Assembly (NCBI RefSeq): GCF_031846415.1 | Contig: NZ_JAVRHT010000003.1 | Coordinates: 78,576 to 142,575, forward strand | DNA length: 64,000 nt | Reading direction: 5' to 3' | Source: Rubrivirga litoralis | Lineage (GTDB): Bacteria; Bacteroidota; Rhodothermia; Rhodothermales; Rubricoccaceae | In this document: piece by piece, positions 7,883 to 16,194 of the stretch | How the letters are laid out: the number at the start of each line of letters is the position of its first letter | Numbering within the stretch: the stretch's first letter is position 1 | Translations under genes and position numbers: made by a program | Notes under the pieces: model-generated | Told to the model about the DNA's origin: nothing | Seen by the model: the letters and a program-made list of their open reading frames with translations, nothing else | Database searches by the model: none

Positions 7883-8656
7883 ATGCGCCTCGCCGTCTGG
7901 CCCGTCCTCCCCGCCCGCGCGCTCGTCCGCGCCCTGGGCTCGGCGGCGGAGGCCGTCGTGAGCGGGGTGGTCGAGGTGGAGCCGTACGAGGCGCGCGCCG
8001 CGCTCGACGACGGCCGCGCCGACCTCGCGCTCGTGCCCACGCTCGACGTGCTGCGGGCGTACGAGGGGCTGGAAGTCGTGCCCGGCGTGGCGCTCGCCGG
8101 CGAGCGGAGCCCGCGCCGTCGGCTCGTGGTCGGCGTCCCGCTCGACCAGATCGAGACGGTCGCGTTCGACCCGCGCGACGCGCAGGAGGCGATCCTCGCC
8201 CAGCTCGTGCTCCGCGAGCACTACGGCGTCCTGCCCACGTTCGCGCTGGCCGACCCGGCGACGCCGCTCGCGGACGTCCTGGAGACGGCGTCGGCCGCGC
8301 TCGTCGACGCCCGCGACCCGGTGCCGGACGGCGCCGTCGTGCTCGACATCGGCCAGGAGTGGACCGACCTCACGCTCCGCCCCTACCCGTGGGGCCTCCT
8401 CTGCGCCCGCGCCGGCACGCTCGACGAAAAGGCGGTCGCCCGCCTCCAGGCCGCCGTCCGCGCCGCCCCGCCCTCGGACGACCTCCTCGTCGACGGCGTG
8501 GCCGTGTACCAGCTCACGCTCGACGGCTACGCGGCCGACGGGCTCGACCAGCTCGGCGAGCTCCTGTTCGCGACGGGCACGCTGAGCGAGGTCCCGGCCC
8601 TCCCCTTCGTCGCGGCGGGCGGGGCGGAGGAACCGGGCGGGGCGGAGGCGGAGTAA
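7883..8656 (+). CDS. mqnA: Chorismate dehydratase, futalosine menaquinone pathway
   Basis: Predicted MqnA, which dehydrates chorismate to 3-[(1-carboxyvinyl)oxy]benzoate, the first step of the futalosine route to menaquinone. The 257-residue product has the periplasmic-binding-protein-like fold of the family: RADLALVPTLDVLRAYEGLEVVPGVALAG at the N-terminal half, a serine-poor central region, and VLDIGQEWTDLTLRPYPWGLLCAR matching the DLGxEWxxLTGLPFVFAxW motif. The C-terminus (AGGAEEPGGAEAE) is built from two GGGCGGGGCGG copies and is probably not part of the fold. MqnD is the main alternative within the same superfamily. Confidence 0.75.
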   Translation: MRLAVWPVLPARALVRALGSAAEAVVSGVVEVEPYEARAALDDGRADLALVPTLDVLRAYEGLEVVPGVALAGERSPRRRLVVGVPLDQIETVAFDPRDAQEAILAQLVLREHYGVLPTFALADPATPLADVLETASAALVDARDPVPDGAVVLDIGQEWTDLTLRPYPWGLLCARAGTLDEKAVARLQAAVRAAPPSDDLLVDGVAVYQLTLDGYAADGLDQLGELLFATGTLSEVPALPFVAAGGAEEPGGAEAE

Positions 8657-8731
8657 GCCTCGGCGGCGGGCCAGGCGCCGAGCGGCGGAGCCGACCGCCC
8701 CGCCCTTTACTCGTCACCCATCACTCGCACC

Positions 8732-9187
8732 ATGGCCGACGGCACCAAGACGATCGTCACGAACCGGCGCGCGCGCTACGACTTCGAGCTGACGGACCGT
8801 TTCGAGGCGGGCCTCGTGCTCAAGGGGTCCGAGGTGAAGGCGCTGCGGACGGCGCAGGCCAACCTCCAGGACGCCTTCGTCATCCTGCGCAAGGACGGCG
8901 TCGACCTCGTCAACGCCTACATCGCGCCGTACGAGATGGCGGGGCGGCAGAACCACGAGCCCAGCCAGCCGCGGCGGCTCCTCCTGCACAAGGCGGAGAT
9001 CGAGAAGCTGCGGAAGGGGACCGAGCAGAAGGGGTTCACGATCGTCCCCACGCGGCTCTACTTCAAGGGCGGCCGGGCCAAGGTCGAGATCGCGCTCGGG
9101 CGCGGCAAGAAGACCGTCGACAAGCGGCAGACGATCGCGGACCGCGAGTCGAAGCGGAAGCTGGACCGGATCATGAAGGGGCGGTAG
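8732..9187 (+). CDS. smpB: SsrA-binding protein SmpB
   Basis: SmpB binds tmRNA and helps rescue stalled ribosomes. The 151-residue protein shows the family order: NRRARYDFELTDRFEAGLVLKGSEVKALR, a SLxDAFV-type QDAFVILRKDGVDLVNAYIAPYE, HEPSQPRRLLLHKAEIEKL, PTRLYFKGGRAKVEIALGRGKKTVDKR, and a basic C-terminal tail ending in DRIMKGR. It starts at the ATG after a short run of CACTCG/CACCCA heptamer-like words (8708-8731). The tmRNA gene itself was not found in this window. Confidence 0.97.
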   Translation: MADGTKTIVTNRRARYDFELTDRFEAGLVLKGSEVKALRTAQANLQDAFVILRKDGVDLVNAYIAPYEMAGRQNHEPSQPRRLLLHKAEIEKLRKGTEQKGFTIVPTRLYFKGGRAKVEIALGRGKKTVDKRQTIADRESKRKLDRIMKGR

Positions 9188-9188
9188 A

Positions 9189-9216
9189 CCACCCCGCCCC
9201 CGCGCGGGCGGGGCGG
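9189..9216. repeat. Inverted GGGCGGGGYGG pair after smpB
   Basis: CCACCCCGCCC (9189-9199) and GGGCGGGGCGG (9206-9216) pair over 10 of 11 positions, starting two bases after the stop codon. Placement suggests a transcription end, but no U-tract follows. Confidence 0.6.
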
Positions 9217-9343
9217 TGGGTCCTTGCGGGCGGGGCGGGGCGGGGCGGCGCTACCCTCCGGCGTCACAACCCGCTGCGCCGTGTCCCGCCCCGCCCGCCG
9301 CCTCCGCCGAAAGACCTGGAGGGCTCGCCGACGGTGGCACCGG

Positions 9344-11233
9344 ATGGTGCGGCCGCTGCGCCGGCCAGCGCGCGTGCTGACGGTGGCCCTCATGCTGGCG
9401 GTGATCGGCGTCGGGTTCTACGCCCTGTACCAGAGCGAGTCGACGGAGCGCGGGGGAGCCTTGGCCCACGCCGAGGGCGGGGTGGCGGTCCTTGACGTGG
9501 AGCCTCGCAGCGACGCAGAGATGGCGGGGCTTCAAAGCGGAGACCACCTCGCCTCGTTCCGAGGCCGACCTGTGACGCCGGCCCTCGCGGACTCGCTCGA
9601 CGACAGGTTCCTGTTCGCCGGCGCCGAAGGCGATTCGGTCGCCGTCGAGGTCCGTGGGGAAGAGGGCAGGTGGGCGGCCGTCGTTGTCCTGGGGGCTCGC
9701 CAAGCTGAGGACGCTGAGCGCTTCGGGCTCAACCCACAGTGGGCAGATCGGATAGTGGGCGCAGTGTGGTTCCTCGGCGCCCTCGCGTTCGCTCTCTGTG
9801 GACTCGCCTTGTTCGTCCGAGCGCGGGCGCGGGGCTACCTCGCCTCGCTCGGCACCGCGCTCCTCTCCGTCGCGGGCGGGGCGGCGTTCGTTGGGCTCGT
9901 TGATTGGGACGGGGCGGGGTTAGGCGGTCCCCTCTTGATTGCTCTTGGTTTCGTCTCCGTCGCGGCCTTCTTTTCTGCGCTTCCGGCGATCACGTCGGCC
10001 CTCGTCCGGTTCCCGGACGGCCTGTACACGCCTGCTTGGACTCGCCACACGCGGCGCCTAGCCATCGGTGGGATCGTGTCGATGATCGGGCTCTTTATCG
10101 CCGGCACCGAGGCCGCTGGCGCGGAGTGGCTCCGGTACGCCGCCCTCGGCGTGGGCGTGGTGATCGTCGCGGTCCCAGCGATCGGGCTGTTCCAGAAGTA
10201 CCGGCGGACGGCGAACCCGGAGGTCCGTCAGCAGATGAAGTGGGTGCTCCTCCCGCTCGGAGCCTTCCTCGCCATCATCGTCGTGGCAAGCGTGGGGAGC
10301 CAGTCGGTCGCGGCGTTCGACTCGGAACGGACCGCGTCGGGGTACCTCTTCAACTGGGGGACCTACGCCGCGGCGGGGCTCGCGTTCGCGGCCATCCCGC
10401 TCGGCGTCCTCGCCGGCGTCCTCCACTTCCGCCCGTGGGACGCTGACCTGTGGATCGCCCGGTCGGCCGCCGTCGGCGCGGCGACGCTCGTGCTCACGGC
10501 CGTGTTCGCGGGCGGGGTGGAGGCGCTGCGCGTCGGCCTCCAGTCGTCGTTTGGGGCCGGCGCCGAGCCCGTGGCCGGGGCGCTCGCCGCCGTCGTCTCG
10601 CTCGCCGCCTTCAACCCCGTCCGCGAGTGGTTCCTGCGCCGCGCGGACGCCGACCTCCACCGGACGCGCGAGGTGCTGTGCGACCGGCTCCCGCTGGTCC
10701 TCACCGGCCGGCAAGTCGTCGCCCCGCCCGCCGAGGTGGGCCGCGTGGCGATGGGGATCGTCCGCAGCGCGTTCCGCACCGAGCGGGCGGCCGTCTTCAC
10801 GGTCGGCGCGGGCGGGGCGTGGTCGGCCGTCGCGTGCGCCGGCGTCGCGGGCGGGGCGGCGTCGGACTGGGCCGCGTGCGCGCTGCTGCCCCCTGACGCC
10901 CTCCCCGCCCACTCCGTCCAGGTGTGGGAGGACGGCCTGTTCGTGCTCCGCGTCCCGCTCCGGTCCGTCGAGGGCGAGGCCGTGGGCGTGCTCGCGCTGG
11001 GCACGCACGGGCGCGGGCGGGGCTACAGCACCGAAGAGCGGAAGGCGCTCGACGGCGCCTCGTTCGCGCTCGCCGAGGCCCTCCTCGTCTCCGCCCGCCG
11101 CGAGGCCGCGCGCGCGACGGACTACGACCGCCTGGCCGGCCTCGTCGCCCGGTTCGCGGACGCTGAGGCGTCAGGCGACGGCCAGGCGACGGAGCCGGGT
11201 GCCGCCCCGCCCCGGCCCTATCCGTCGGCGTAG
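9344..11233 (+). CDS. Membrane PDZ/GAF protein resembling a ComP input module
   Basis: With the ATG at 9344 the protein has 629 residues. A first membrane segment (VLTVALMLAVIGVGFYALY) is followed by a PDZ-like loop (VEPRSDAEMAGLQSGDHLASFRGRPV), then seven or eight hydrophobic segments, and a C-terminal cytoplasmic GAF-like domain (from about residue 480, ending in LALGTHGRGRGYSTEERKAL and LAEALL). This order (PDZ-like, multi-TM, GAF) is the sensor half of ComP-type histidine kinases, but no HisKA or HATPase motifs follow; the protein ends in a Pro/Ala tail. It may be a sensor with a separate output or a degenerate kinase. GGGCGGGGCGG copies occur in loops. Upstream in-frame codons from 9224 are Arg-rich and look non-coding. 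Confidence 0.65.
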   Translation: MVRPLRRPARVLTVALMLAVIGVGFYALYQSESTERGGALAHAEGGVAVLDVEPRSDAEMAGLQSGDHLASFRGRPVTPALADSLDDRFLFAGAEGDSVAVEVRGEEGRWAAVVVLGARQAEDAERFGLNPQWADRIVGAVWFLGALAFALCGLALFVRARARGYLASLGTALLSVAGGAAFVGLVDWDGAGLGGPLLIALGFVSVAAFFSALPAITSALVRFPDGLYTPAWTRHTRRLAIGGIVSMIGLFIAGTEAAGAEWLRYAALGVGVVIVAVPAIGLFQKYRRTANPEVRQQMKWVLLPLGAFLAIIVVASVGSQSVAAFDSERTASGYLFNWGTYAAAGLAFAAIPLGVLAGVLHFRPWDADLWIARSAAVGAATLVLTAVFAGGVEALRVGLQSSFGAGAEPVAGALAAVVSLAAFNPVREWFLRRADADLHRTREVLCDRLPLVLTGRQVVAPPAEVGRVAMGIVRSAFRTERAAVFTVGAGGAWSAVACAGVAGGAASDWAACALLPPDALPAHSVQVWEDGLFVLRVPLRSVEGEAVGVLALGTHGRGRGYSTEERKALDGASFALAEALLVSARREAARATDYDRLAGLVARFADAEASGDGQATEPGAAPPRPYPSA

Positions 11234-11252
11234 AGCGGGCCGCCCCGCTCTG

Positions 11253-11774
11253 TCACGCGCCCTCGGGCGGGGCGGGGCGGCGGGCCTTGTCGGCGACGTT
11301 CGCGTCCATCTCGGCCACGCGGTCCCGGAGGTCCTGCCGGTGCGCCTCCAGTTTGGCGCGGAGGCCGTCGTCCGACGTGGCCAGGATCTGGACGGCGAGG
11401 AGCGCCGCGTTTTGCGCCTGCCCGATCGCGACGGTCGCGACCGGCACCCCGCCCGGCATCTGGACGATGGAGAGCAGCGAGTCCATCCCCTTCAGGTTCC
11501 GCGTGGCGACGGGCACGCCGACGACGGGCAGCACCGTCGACGCCGCGATCATGCCGGGCAGGTGCGCCGCCCCGCCCGCGCCGGCCACGATCACTCGAAG
11601 CCCTCGCTCGGCGGCCGTCCGGGCGTAGTCCGTCATGGCGTCGGGCGTCCGGTGGGCCGAGAGGACGCGGGCCTCGAAGGGGACGCCGAAGTCGGCGAGC
11701 ACGTCGGCCGCGGCGTCCATCGTGGGCCAGTCGGACTCGGAGCCCATTGCGAGACCGACGAGGGGGGTGGGCAT
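11253..11774 (-). CDS. purE: N5-carboxyaminoimidazole ribonucleotide mutase PurE
   Basis: PurE (class I) converts N5-CAIR, made by PurK, to CAIR in purine synthesis. The 173-residue product has LAMGSESDWPTM, FEARVLSAHRTPDAM, VIVAGAGGAAHLPGMIAA, TVLPVVGVPV and LLSIVQMPGGVPVATVAIG with NAALLA, all family signatures in order. The presence of purK next door supports the two-step bacterial class I route. Starting at the ATG of MPTPLVG gives the usual length; the frame upstream is the gap repeat. It lies downstream of purK relative to transcription? No: purE starts at 11774 and its stop is at 11253, while purK (stop 11871) is transcribed towards it, so purK is upstream. Confidence 0.96.
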   Translation of the reverse strand: MPTPLVGLAMGSESDWPTMDAAADVLADFGVPFEARVLSAHRTPDAMTDYARTAAERGLRVIVAGAGGAAHLPGMIAASTVLPVVGVPVATRNLKGMDSLLSIVQMPGGVPVATVAIGQAQNAALLAVQILATSDDGLRAKLEAHRQDLRDRVAEMDANVADKARRPAPPEGA

Positions 11775-11870
11775 GAGGGATAGAGGGATAGAGGGATAGA
11801 GGGATGATACCGGGCGGGGTGGGTGGGTCGCCTTCCTCATGCCTCTTCCATCCCGTATCCCTCCATCCCT
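11775..11870. repeat. Heptamer/octamer-bracketed hairpin between purK and purE
   Basis: Left words GGATAGAG repeat from 11777 to 11803. Right words CATCCCG/TATCCCT/CCATCCCT run to 11870, flush with the purK stop. The loop carries GGGCGGGGTGG. The element fills the 96-base gap. Confidence 0.9.
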
Positions 11871-12989
11871 CTACAGCCGCACCGCCTCGGCCGCCGCTTC
11901 GGCCCGCTCACGCGCCGCCTCCACGGTCGGCGCCGTCGCGGTCACGTGGCCCATCTTGCGGGCGGGGCGGACCTCCGTCTTGCCGTAGAGGTGGACGCTC
12001 GCGCCGTCGACGGCGAGCGCGTCCGAAAGGCCGGGCGCCACCCCGCCCTCGCGCTCGCCCAGCACGTTGACGACGCACGCGGCCGGCACGCGCAGGCCGG
12101 GGTCGCCGAGCGGCCAGTCGAGGACGGCGCGGACGTGGTTCTCGAACTGCGACGTGTGGCTCGCGTCGATCGTGAGGTGCGCCGTGTTGTGCGGGCGGGG
12201 CGCCACCTCGTTCACGAGCACCGCCCCGCCCTCGGCCACGAACACCTCGACCGTCGCCACGCCGACCACGTCCAGCGCCTCGACGGTCGCGAGCGCCACG
12301 CGGCGGGCCTCGGCCTCGACGGACTCGGGGAAGCCGGCCGGCGCCCAGGCCGCCCACAGACGGTGGTCGCGGTGCTCGCTCCGCACGACCGGGTAAACCA
12401 CGGCCGCCCCGCCCCGCCCGTCTACGGTGGGCCGCCGCGCGACGGTGACGGCGGCCTCGGCCTCGAACGGGACGAACGCCTCGACGAGCAAGCCGTCCTC
12501 AGCCGATAAATCGTCCCACGCCGCCTGGACGTCGGCCTCGGTCCGGCACGTCGCGTTGCCGTAGCCGTCGTACGAGCCCTCGAACCGCTTGCACACGACG
12601 GCCCCGAACCGCTCCAGCGCGGCCAGCGCCTCGCCGCGCGTGGCAGCCCAGACGTGGGCGGGTTGGGGCAGCCCGTGCTCCGCGAGCCGCGCCCGCTGCC
12701 GCCCCTTGTGGCGGATGGCGACGAGCGCCTCGACGCCGGGCCGCACGGGCACGCCCGCCGGCACGCGGTCGGCCGGCGCCCACTCGCTCTCGACCGTCAC
12801 CACGTCGCACGCCTCGGCCCACGGGCCGAGGACGGACGCGTCTTCCCAGTCGCCGACCGTCACGTGGGCGAGCGGAGCGGTGGGGCCGGACGCCGACGGC
12901 GCGAGCACGCGGACGTCGACGCCCAGCCGCGCGGCGGCGAACGCGGTCATGCGGCCGAGCTGGCCGCCTCCAAGGATGCCGAGAACCAT
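11871..12989 (-). CDS. purK: N5-carboxyaminoimidazole ribonucleotide synthase PurK
   Basis: ATP-grasp enzyme that carboxylates AIR with bicarbonate and ATP to N5-CAIR, the substrate of PurE encoded downstream. The 372-residue protein opens with MVLGILGGGQLGRMTAFAAARLGVDVRVL, the nucleotide-binding N-terminal motif, and shows VVCKRFEGSYDGYGN, LLVEAFVPFEAEAAVTVAR, VNEVAPRPHNTAHLTID and SQFENHVRAVLDWPLG, as in PurK. The start is the ATG at the conserved N-terminus. It is probably cotranscribed with purE, across a hairpin-filled gap. Confidence 0.97.
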   Translation of the reverse strand: MVLGILGGGQLGRMTAFAAARLGVDVRVLAPSASGPTAPLAHVTVGDWEDASVLGPWAEACDVVTVESEWAPADRVPAGVPVRPGVEALVAIRHKGRQRARLAEHGLPQPAHVWAATRGEALAALERFGAVVCKRFEGSYDGYGNATCRTEADVQAAWDDLSAEDGLLVEAFVPFEAEAAVTVARRPTVDGRGGAAVVYPVVRSEHRDHRLWAAWAPAGFPESVEAEARRVALATVEALDVVGVATVEVFVAEGGAVLVNEVAPRPHNTAHLTIDASHTSQFENHVRAVLDWPLGDPGLRVPAACVVNVLGEREGGVAPGLSDALAVDGASVHLYGKTEVRPARKMGHVTATAPTVEAARERAEAAAEAVRL

Positions 12990-13142
12990 GCGGGTGGCGA
13001 GGAAAGGGTGATGGGCGGGGCGGTCGGGCGAGCGCCCCGGGCCGCCACCCCGCCCCCGCGGGCAGGGTACCCCGGAACCGGGCGGGGCGGCGGTGCCGGC
13101 GCCTCCTGCCCGTCACTCGTCACCCTTTACTCATCGCCCGCC
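12990..13142. repeat. Heptamer-bracketed gap between proC and purK
   Basis: The left side carries AGGAAAGGGTGATGGGC; the right side carries CCCGTCACTCGTCACCC, TTTACTCATCGC up to the proC stop. The arms pair around AAAGGGTGA. Between them lie several GGGCGGGGYGG copies in both orientations. The TCGTCAC word continues into the last proC codons. Confidence 0.75.
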
Positions 13143-13973
13143 CTACTCGTCACGCGCGACCACGCTCAACTCCCGGCTCCGCTCCGTCGCGATGCCGACG
13201 GCGTCGATGAGCATGGTCCGCAGCCCGTGCTTCTCGAGCTCGGCGACGGCCGAGATCGTCGTGCCGCCGGGCGTCGTGACCTCGTCGCGCAGGATGGCGG
13301 GGTGGCGGCCGGTCTCGATGGCGAGGCGCGCGGCGCCGAGCACGGTCTGCGCCGCGAGCCGCGCGGCGACCGTCCGCGGCAGCCCCTGCTTGACGCCGGC
13401 GTCGGTGAGCGCCTCGATGACCATGAACACGTAGGCCGGGCCGCTCCCCGAGAGGCCGGTCACGGCGTCCATAAGGTACTCCGGCACCACCTCGACGATG
13501 CCGACGGCCGCGAACACCTCGCGGGCCAGCGCCACGTGCTGCCCCGAGGCGCCCGCCCCGCCCGCGATCGCCGTGGCCGCCTCGTCGACGAGCGCCGGCG
13601 TGTTGGGCATCGCGCGGACGACGGCCAGCGGTTGCCCGAGCGCCCCGGCGATCGCCCGCGTGGTCACGCCGGCCAGCGTCGAGAGCACGAGGGCGCCGGG
13701 CGAGACGTGGTCGCGGACCTCGTCGAACAGGGCGCCCGCGTTCTGCGGCTTGACCGACACCAGCACGACGGTCGCCCCGCGGACGGCCCCGACGTTGTCG
13801 GTCGTGGCCGTGACGCCGGGGAGCCGCTCGCGCAGCTCGTCGAGCCCGCTCGCGTCGCGGCGCGTGACGCGGATCTGCCCCGCGGCGAGGTCGTCGCCGC
13901 GGAGGAGGCCGCCGACGAGCGCTCGGCCGATGTGGCCGGCGCCGAGCACGGCGAGGGTCTGGTCGCGGAGCAC
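13143..13973 (-). CDS. proC: Pyrroline-5-carboxylate reductase
   Basis: ProC reduces 1-pyrroline-5-carboxylate to L-proline with NAD(P)H, the last step of proline synthesis. The protein opens with TLAVLGAGHIGRALVGGLLRG, a Rossmann GxGxxG motif, then shows VLVSVKPQN, LSTLAGVTTRAIAGALG, VVRAMPNTPALVDEAATAI and the C-terminal helices AVTGLSGSGPAYVFMVIEALTDAGV and TTPGGTTISAVAELEKHGLR. A GTG at 13973 gives 276 residues, the normal size. The frame remains open upstream to 14138, but that part is gap repeat. Confidence 0.95.
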   Translation of the reverse strand: MLRDQTLAVLGAGHIGRALVGGLLRGDDLAAGQIRVTRRDASGLDELRERLPGVTATTDNVGAVRGATVVLVSVKPQNAGALFDEVRDHVSPGALVLSTLAGVTTRAIAGALGQPLAVVRAMPNTPALVDEAATAIAGGAGASGQHVALAREVFAAVGIVEVVPEYLMDAVTGLSGSGPAYVFMVIEALTDAGVKQGLPRTVAARLAAQTVLGAARLAIETGRHPAILRDEVTTPGGTTISAVAELEKHGLRTMLIDAVGIATERSRELSVVARDE

Positions 13974-13979
13974 GGACGG

Positions 13980-14159
13980 GGTGGGGTGGTGAGTGACGGG
14001 TAACGAGTAAAGAGCGGGGTGATCGGTGAACGCCGACGCTCGGCCGTCACCGCCCCGCCTCCGGCTGATTTGCCTTCGCCGCCCCGCCCACACAGTACGG
14101 CGGGGCGGGGTGGTCCGGCGGCCCCTCCGGCTCGTCACTCGTCACCCCTCACCCGCCCC
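13980..14159. repeat. Heptamer-bracketed gap between fabH and proC
   Basis: Left words GAGTGACGGGTAACGAGTAA begin seven bases from the proC start. Right words CTCGTCA, CTCGTCA, CCCCTCA, CCCGCCC end one base before the fabH stop triplet. The loop holds inverted GGGCGGGGYGG motifs around an ACACAGTACGG core. Confidence 0.8.
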
Positions 14160-15248
14160 TCACGCGATGAGCCCTTCGACCACGCCGCGGTCGTCGATGA
14201 CGGTCTCCGGCGTGGCGCCGCGCCCGGCCTCCCGCCCCGCCCCCGGCTCGATGGCGAGCGGGCCGAGGTCGAACAGGCACGTCGCCCACGTCAGCCCGGC
14301 CCCGAAGCTCACGAGCGCGAGCGTGTCGCCGGCGCGCGCGCGGCCGCTCTCCAGGACTTCCGAGAGCGCGATGGGGATCGTCCCGGCGGACGTGTTGCCG
14401 TAGTCCGCCACGTTCATGACCACCTTCTCGGGCGGCAGCCCGAACTGATCGGCCGCGTACTCGATGATCCGCGCGTTCGCCTGGTGGGGGATGAACAGGT
14501 CGATGTCCTCGACGCCCGCGCCGGCCTTCGTCATCACCCGTTCGAGCGACTCGCACATCGTCTGCGTCGCGAACCGGAACACGGCGCGGCCCTCCATGCG
14601 CAGAAAGTGCGTGCGGTTGTCGATGGCCTCCTGGCTGACCGGGTTGCGCGTGCCGGGGCACGGCGAGATGAGGACGTCGGCCTGCGACCCGTCGCTCCCC
14701 AGCTCGAACGACCGGAGCCCGCACGGCCGGTCCGTGGCCCGGAGCACGACGGCGCCGGCGCCGTCGCCGAACAGGACGCACGTCGTGCGGTCCTGGAAGT
14801 CGATGTTTTTCGAGAGCACCTCGGCGCCGACGAGGAGGATGGTCTCGTACGCCCCGGTCTGGATAAACTGGTCGGCCGTGACGAGGCCGTACACGAACCC
14901 GGTGCACCCGACCATGAGCGTCATGGCGCCGGCGCGCGTGCAGCCCAGGCGGTCCTGGACCTGGCTCGACGTGGGCGGGGTGAGGTAGTCCGGCGTCGAC
15001 GTGGCGACGAGCACGAGGTCCACGTCGGCGCCCGTGATCCCGGCCCGGTCGAGCGCCATCCGCCCGGCCTCGACGCACAGGTCGCTCGTCGCCTGCTCCT
15101 CGCTCACGAAGTGCCGCCGCTCAATGCCCGACCGCGAGCGGATCCACTCGTCGGTGGTGTCGACGTACTGGGCGAGGTCGTCGTTCGTGACGGGCGGGCC
15201 GGGGGCGTAGTGGCCCCAGCCGACGAGGGAGGCGTACGGGCGGGTCAT
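14160..15248 (-). CDS. fabH: 3-oxoacyl-ACP synthase III
   Basis: KASIII condenses acetyl-CoA (or a branched acyl-CoA) with malonyl-ACP to start fatty acid synthesis. The catalytic triad is visible: Cys115 in LMVGCTGFVYG, His in FIPHQANARI (about residue 262) and Asn in VADYGNTSAGTIPIAL (about 293). TTDEWIRSRSGIERRHF is the usual N-terminal motif. At 362 residues it is longer than the typical 320-330. The extra part is an Ala/Gly-rich C-terminus after CLFDLGPL, continuing through PGAGREAGRGATPETV, partly coded by motif-like sequence. It lies upstream of proC on the same strand; there is no plsX or acpP partner here. Confidence 0.93.
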   Translation of the reverse strand: MTRPYASLVGWGHYAPGPPVTNDDLAQYVDTTDEWIRSRSGIERRHFVSEEQATSDLCVEAGRMALDRAGITGADVDLVLVATSTPDYLTPPTSSQVQDRLGCTRAGAMTLMVGCTGFVYGLVTADQFIQTGAYETILLVGAEVLSKNIDFQDRTTCVLFGDGAGAVVLRATDRPCGLRSFELGSDGSQADVLISPCPGTRNPVSQEAIDNRTHFLRMEGRAVFRFATQTMCESLERVMTKAGAGVEDIDLFIPHQANARIIEYAADQFGLPPEKVVMNVADYGNTSAGTIPIALSEVLESGRARAGDTLALVSFGAGLTWATCLFDLGPLAIEPGAGREAGRGATPETVIDDRGVVEGLIA

Positions 15249-15328
15249 GGCGGTGCGTGTGAGCGCGGAAGCGGTTTCGGTTCAGGATAACGGTGCCTGG
15301 GCGGGGTGGGGCGTCTCCCCACGGCGCC

Positions 15329-16009
15329 TCAGGCGAGGTCGAACCGCCCCGCCCGCAGAAACTGGACCGTTTGCCGGATGACCTCAGATGACCACATGAT
15401 GGTGGAGTGCGACGGCGGGAGCACGATCGCGTCGGCGAGGCCGCCTGGGGCGTGGGCGCTGGCGACCGACACGAGCCCGTCGTGCGGACCCGCGAACAAG
15501 CGCCCGAACGGGAGCCGCGTGCCGGTCCCCGCGATCACGCCGGCCTCGATGCCGCGCACGTCGCCGAGCGCGTTGGGGACGCTCGCGGCGTCGGTCCCGA
15601 GCTGGCCCAGCGCCGGGCCGAGGACCGACGGGAACGGACGGCGCGCGCGGAGCGCGTCGGCCACCTCGGAGCCGCCGTGGGGCGGGGCGAGCATGACGGC
15701 CCGCGAGCCCTCGGGCAGCGGCCGCCCCCGGTCGTACCGCCCCGCCGCAAAGGCGCGGACCACGACGCCGCCCAGCGAGTGCGTCACGAAGTGGACCCGC
15801 GCCGCCGGCTCCCGCCCCGCCCCGCCCGCGAGGAGCGCGTTCACGCGCGGCGCGAGCACGATCTCGACGAGCGCCTGGACCGTCCGCCGCCGCGACGGAT
15901 AATCCACCACGTGCGGGCTGAACCCGGCCCGCCGGAGCGCCCGCGCGAGCGGCATCATCGAGAGCCCCGTCCGCCCGAGGCCGTGGAGCAGGAGGACGGG
16001 GTCGGGCAT
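15329..16009 (-). CDS. Alpha/beta hydrolase, lipase-like
   Basis: The 226-residue product has the alpha/beta-hydrolase signs DPVLLLHGLGRTG (oxyanion-loop HG motif, residues about 3-15), VHFVTHSLGGVVVRAFA with nucleophile Ser in HSLGG, APPHGGSEVAD, and late DGLVSVASA and PPSHSTIMW supplying plausible Asp and His. This pattern matches short bacterial triacylglycerol-lipase/PGAP1-like esterases. There is no signal peptide, so it is probably cytoplasmic. The substrate is unknown. The ATG at 16009 begins directly with the first strand. Confidence 0.75.
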   Translation of the reverse strand: MPDPVLLLHGLGRTGLSMMPLARALRRAGFSPHVVDYPSRRRTVQALVEIVLAPRVNALLAGGAGREPAARVHFVTHSLGGVVVRAFAAGRYDRGRPLPEGSRAVMLAPPHGGSEVADALRARRPFPSVLGPALGQLGTDAASVPNALGDVRGIEAGVIAGTGTRLPFGRLFAGPHDGLVSVASAHAPGGLADAIVLPPSHSTIMWSSEVIRQTVQFLRAGRFDLA

Positions 16010-16134
16010 GTCCAGCGAGCGGCGAGCAGAGGGCAGCGAGCGGGGCGGGGCGGTCGTAGGCGGCCGGTTGCGCCCTCGCTCCGCGTCGAGTTTCTACCCG
16101 GCCTGCCGCTTCAGGGGCGGGGTGGGGGCATCTT

Positions 16135-16190
16135 CTGCACGCTGCACGCTGCACGCTGCACGCTGCACGCTGCACGCTGCACGCTGCACG
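16135..16190. repeat. Perfect heptamer array, 8 copies of CTGCACG
   Basis: Eight uninterrupted CTGCACG units are followed by CTTC and then the stop triplet of the minus-strand amidohydrolase gene at 16195. The left side of the gap carries related but different GCGAGCGGCGAGCAG words. Confidence 0.95.
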
Positions 16191-16194
16191 CTTC

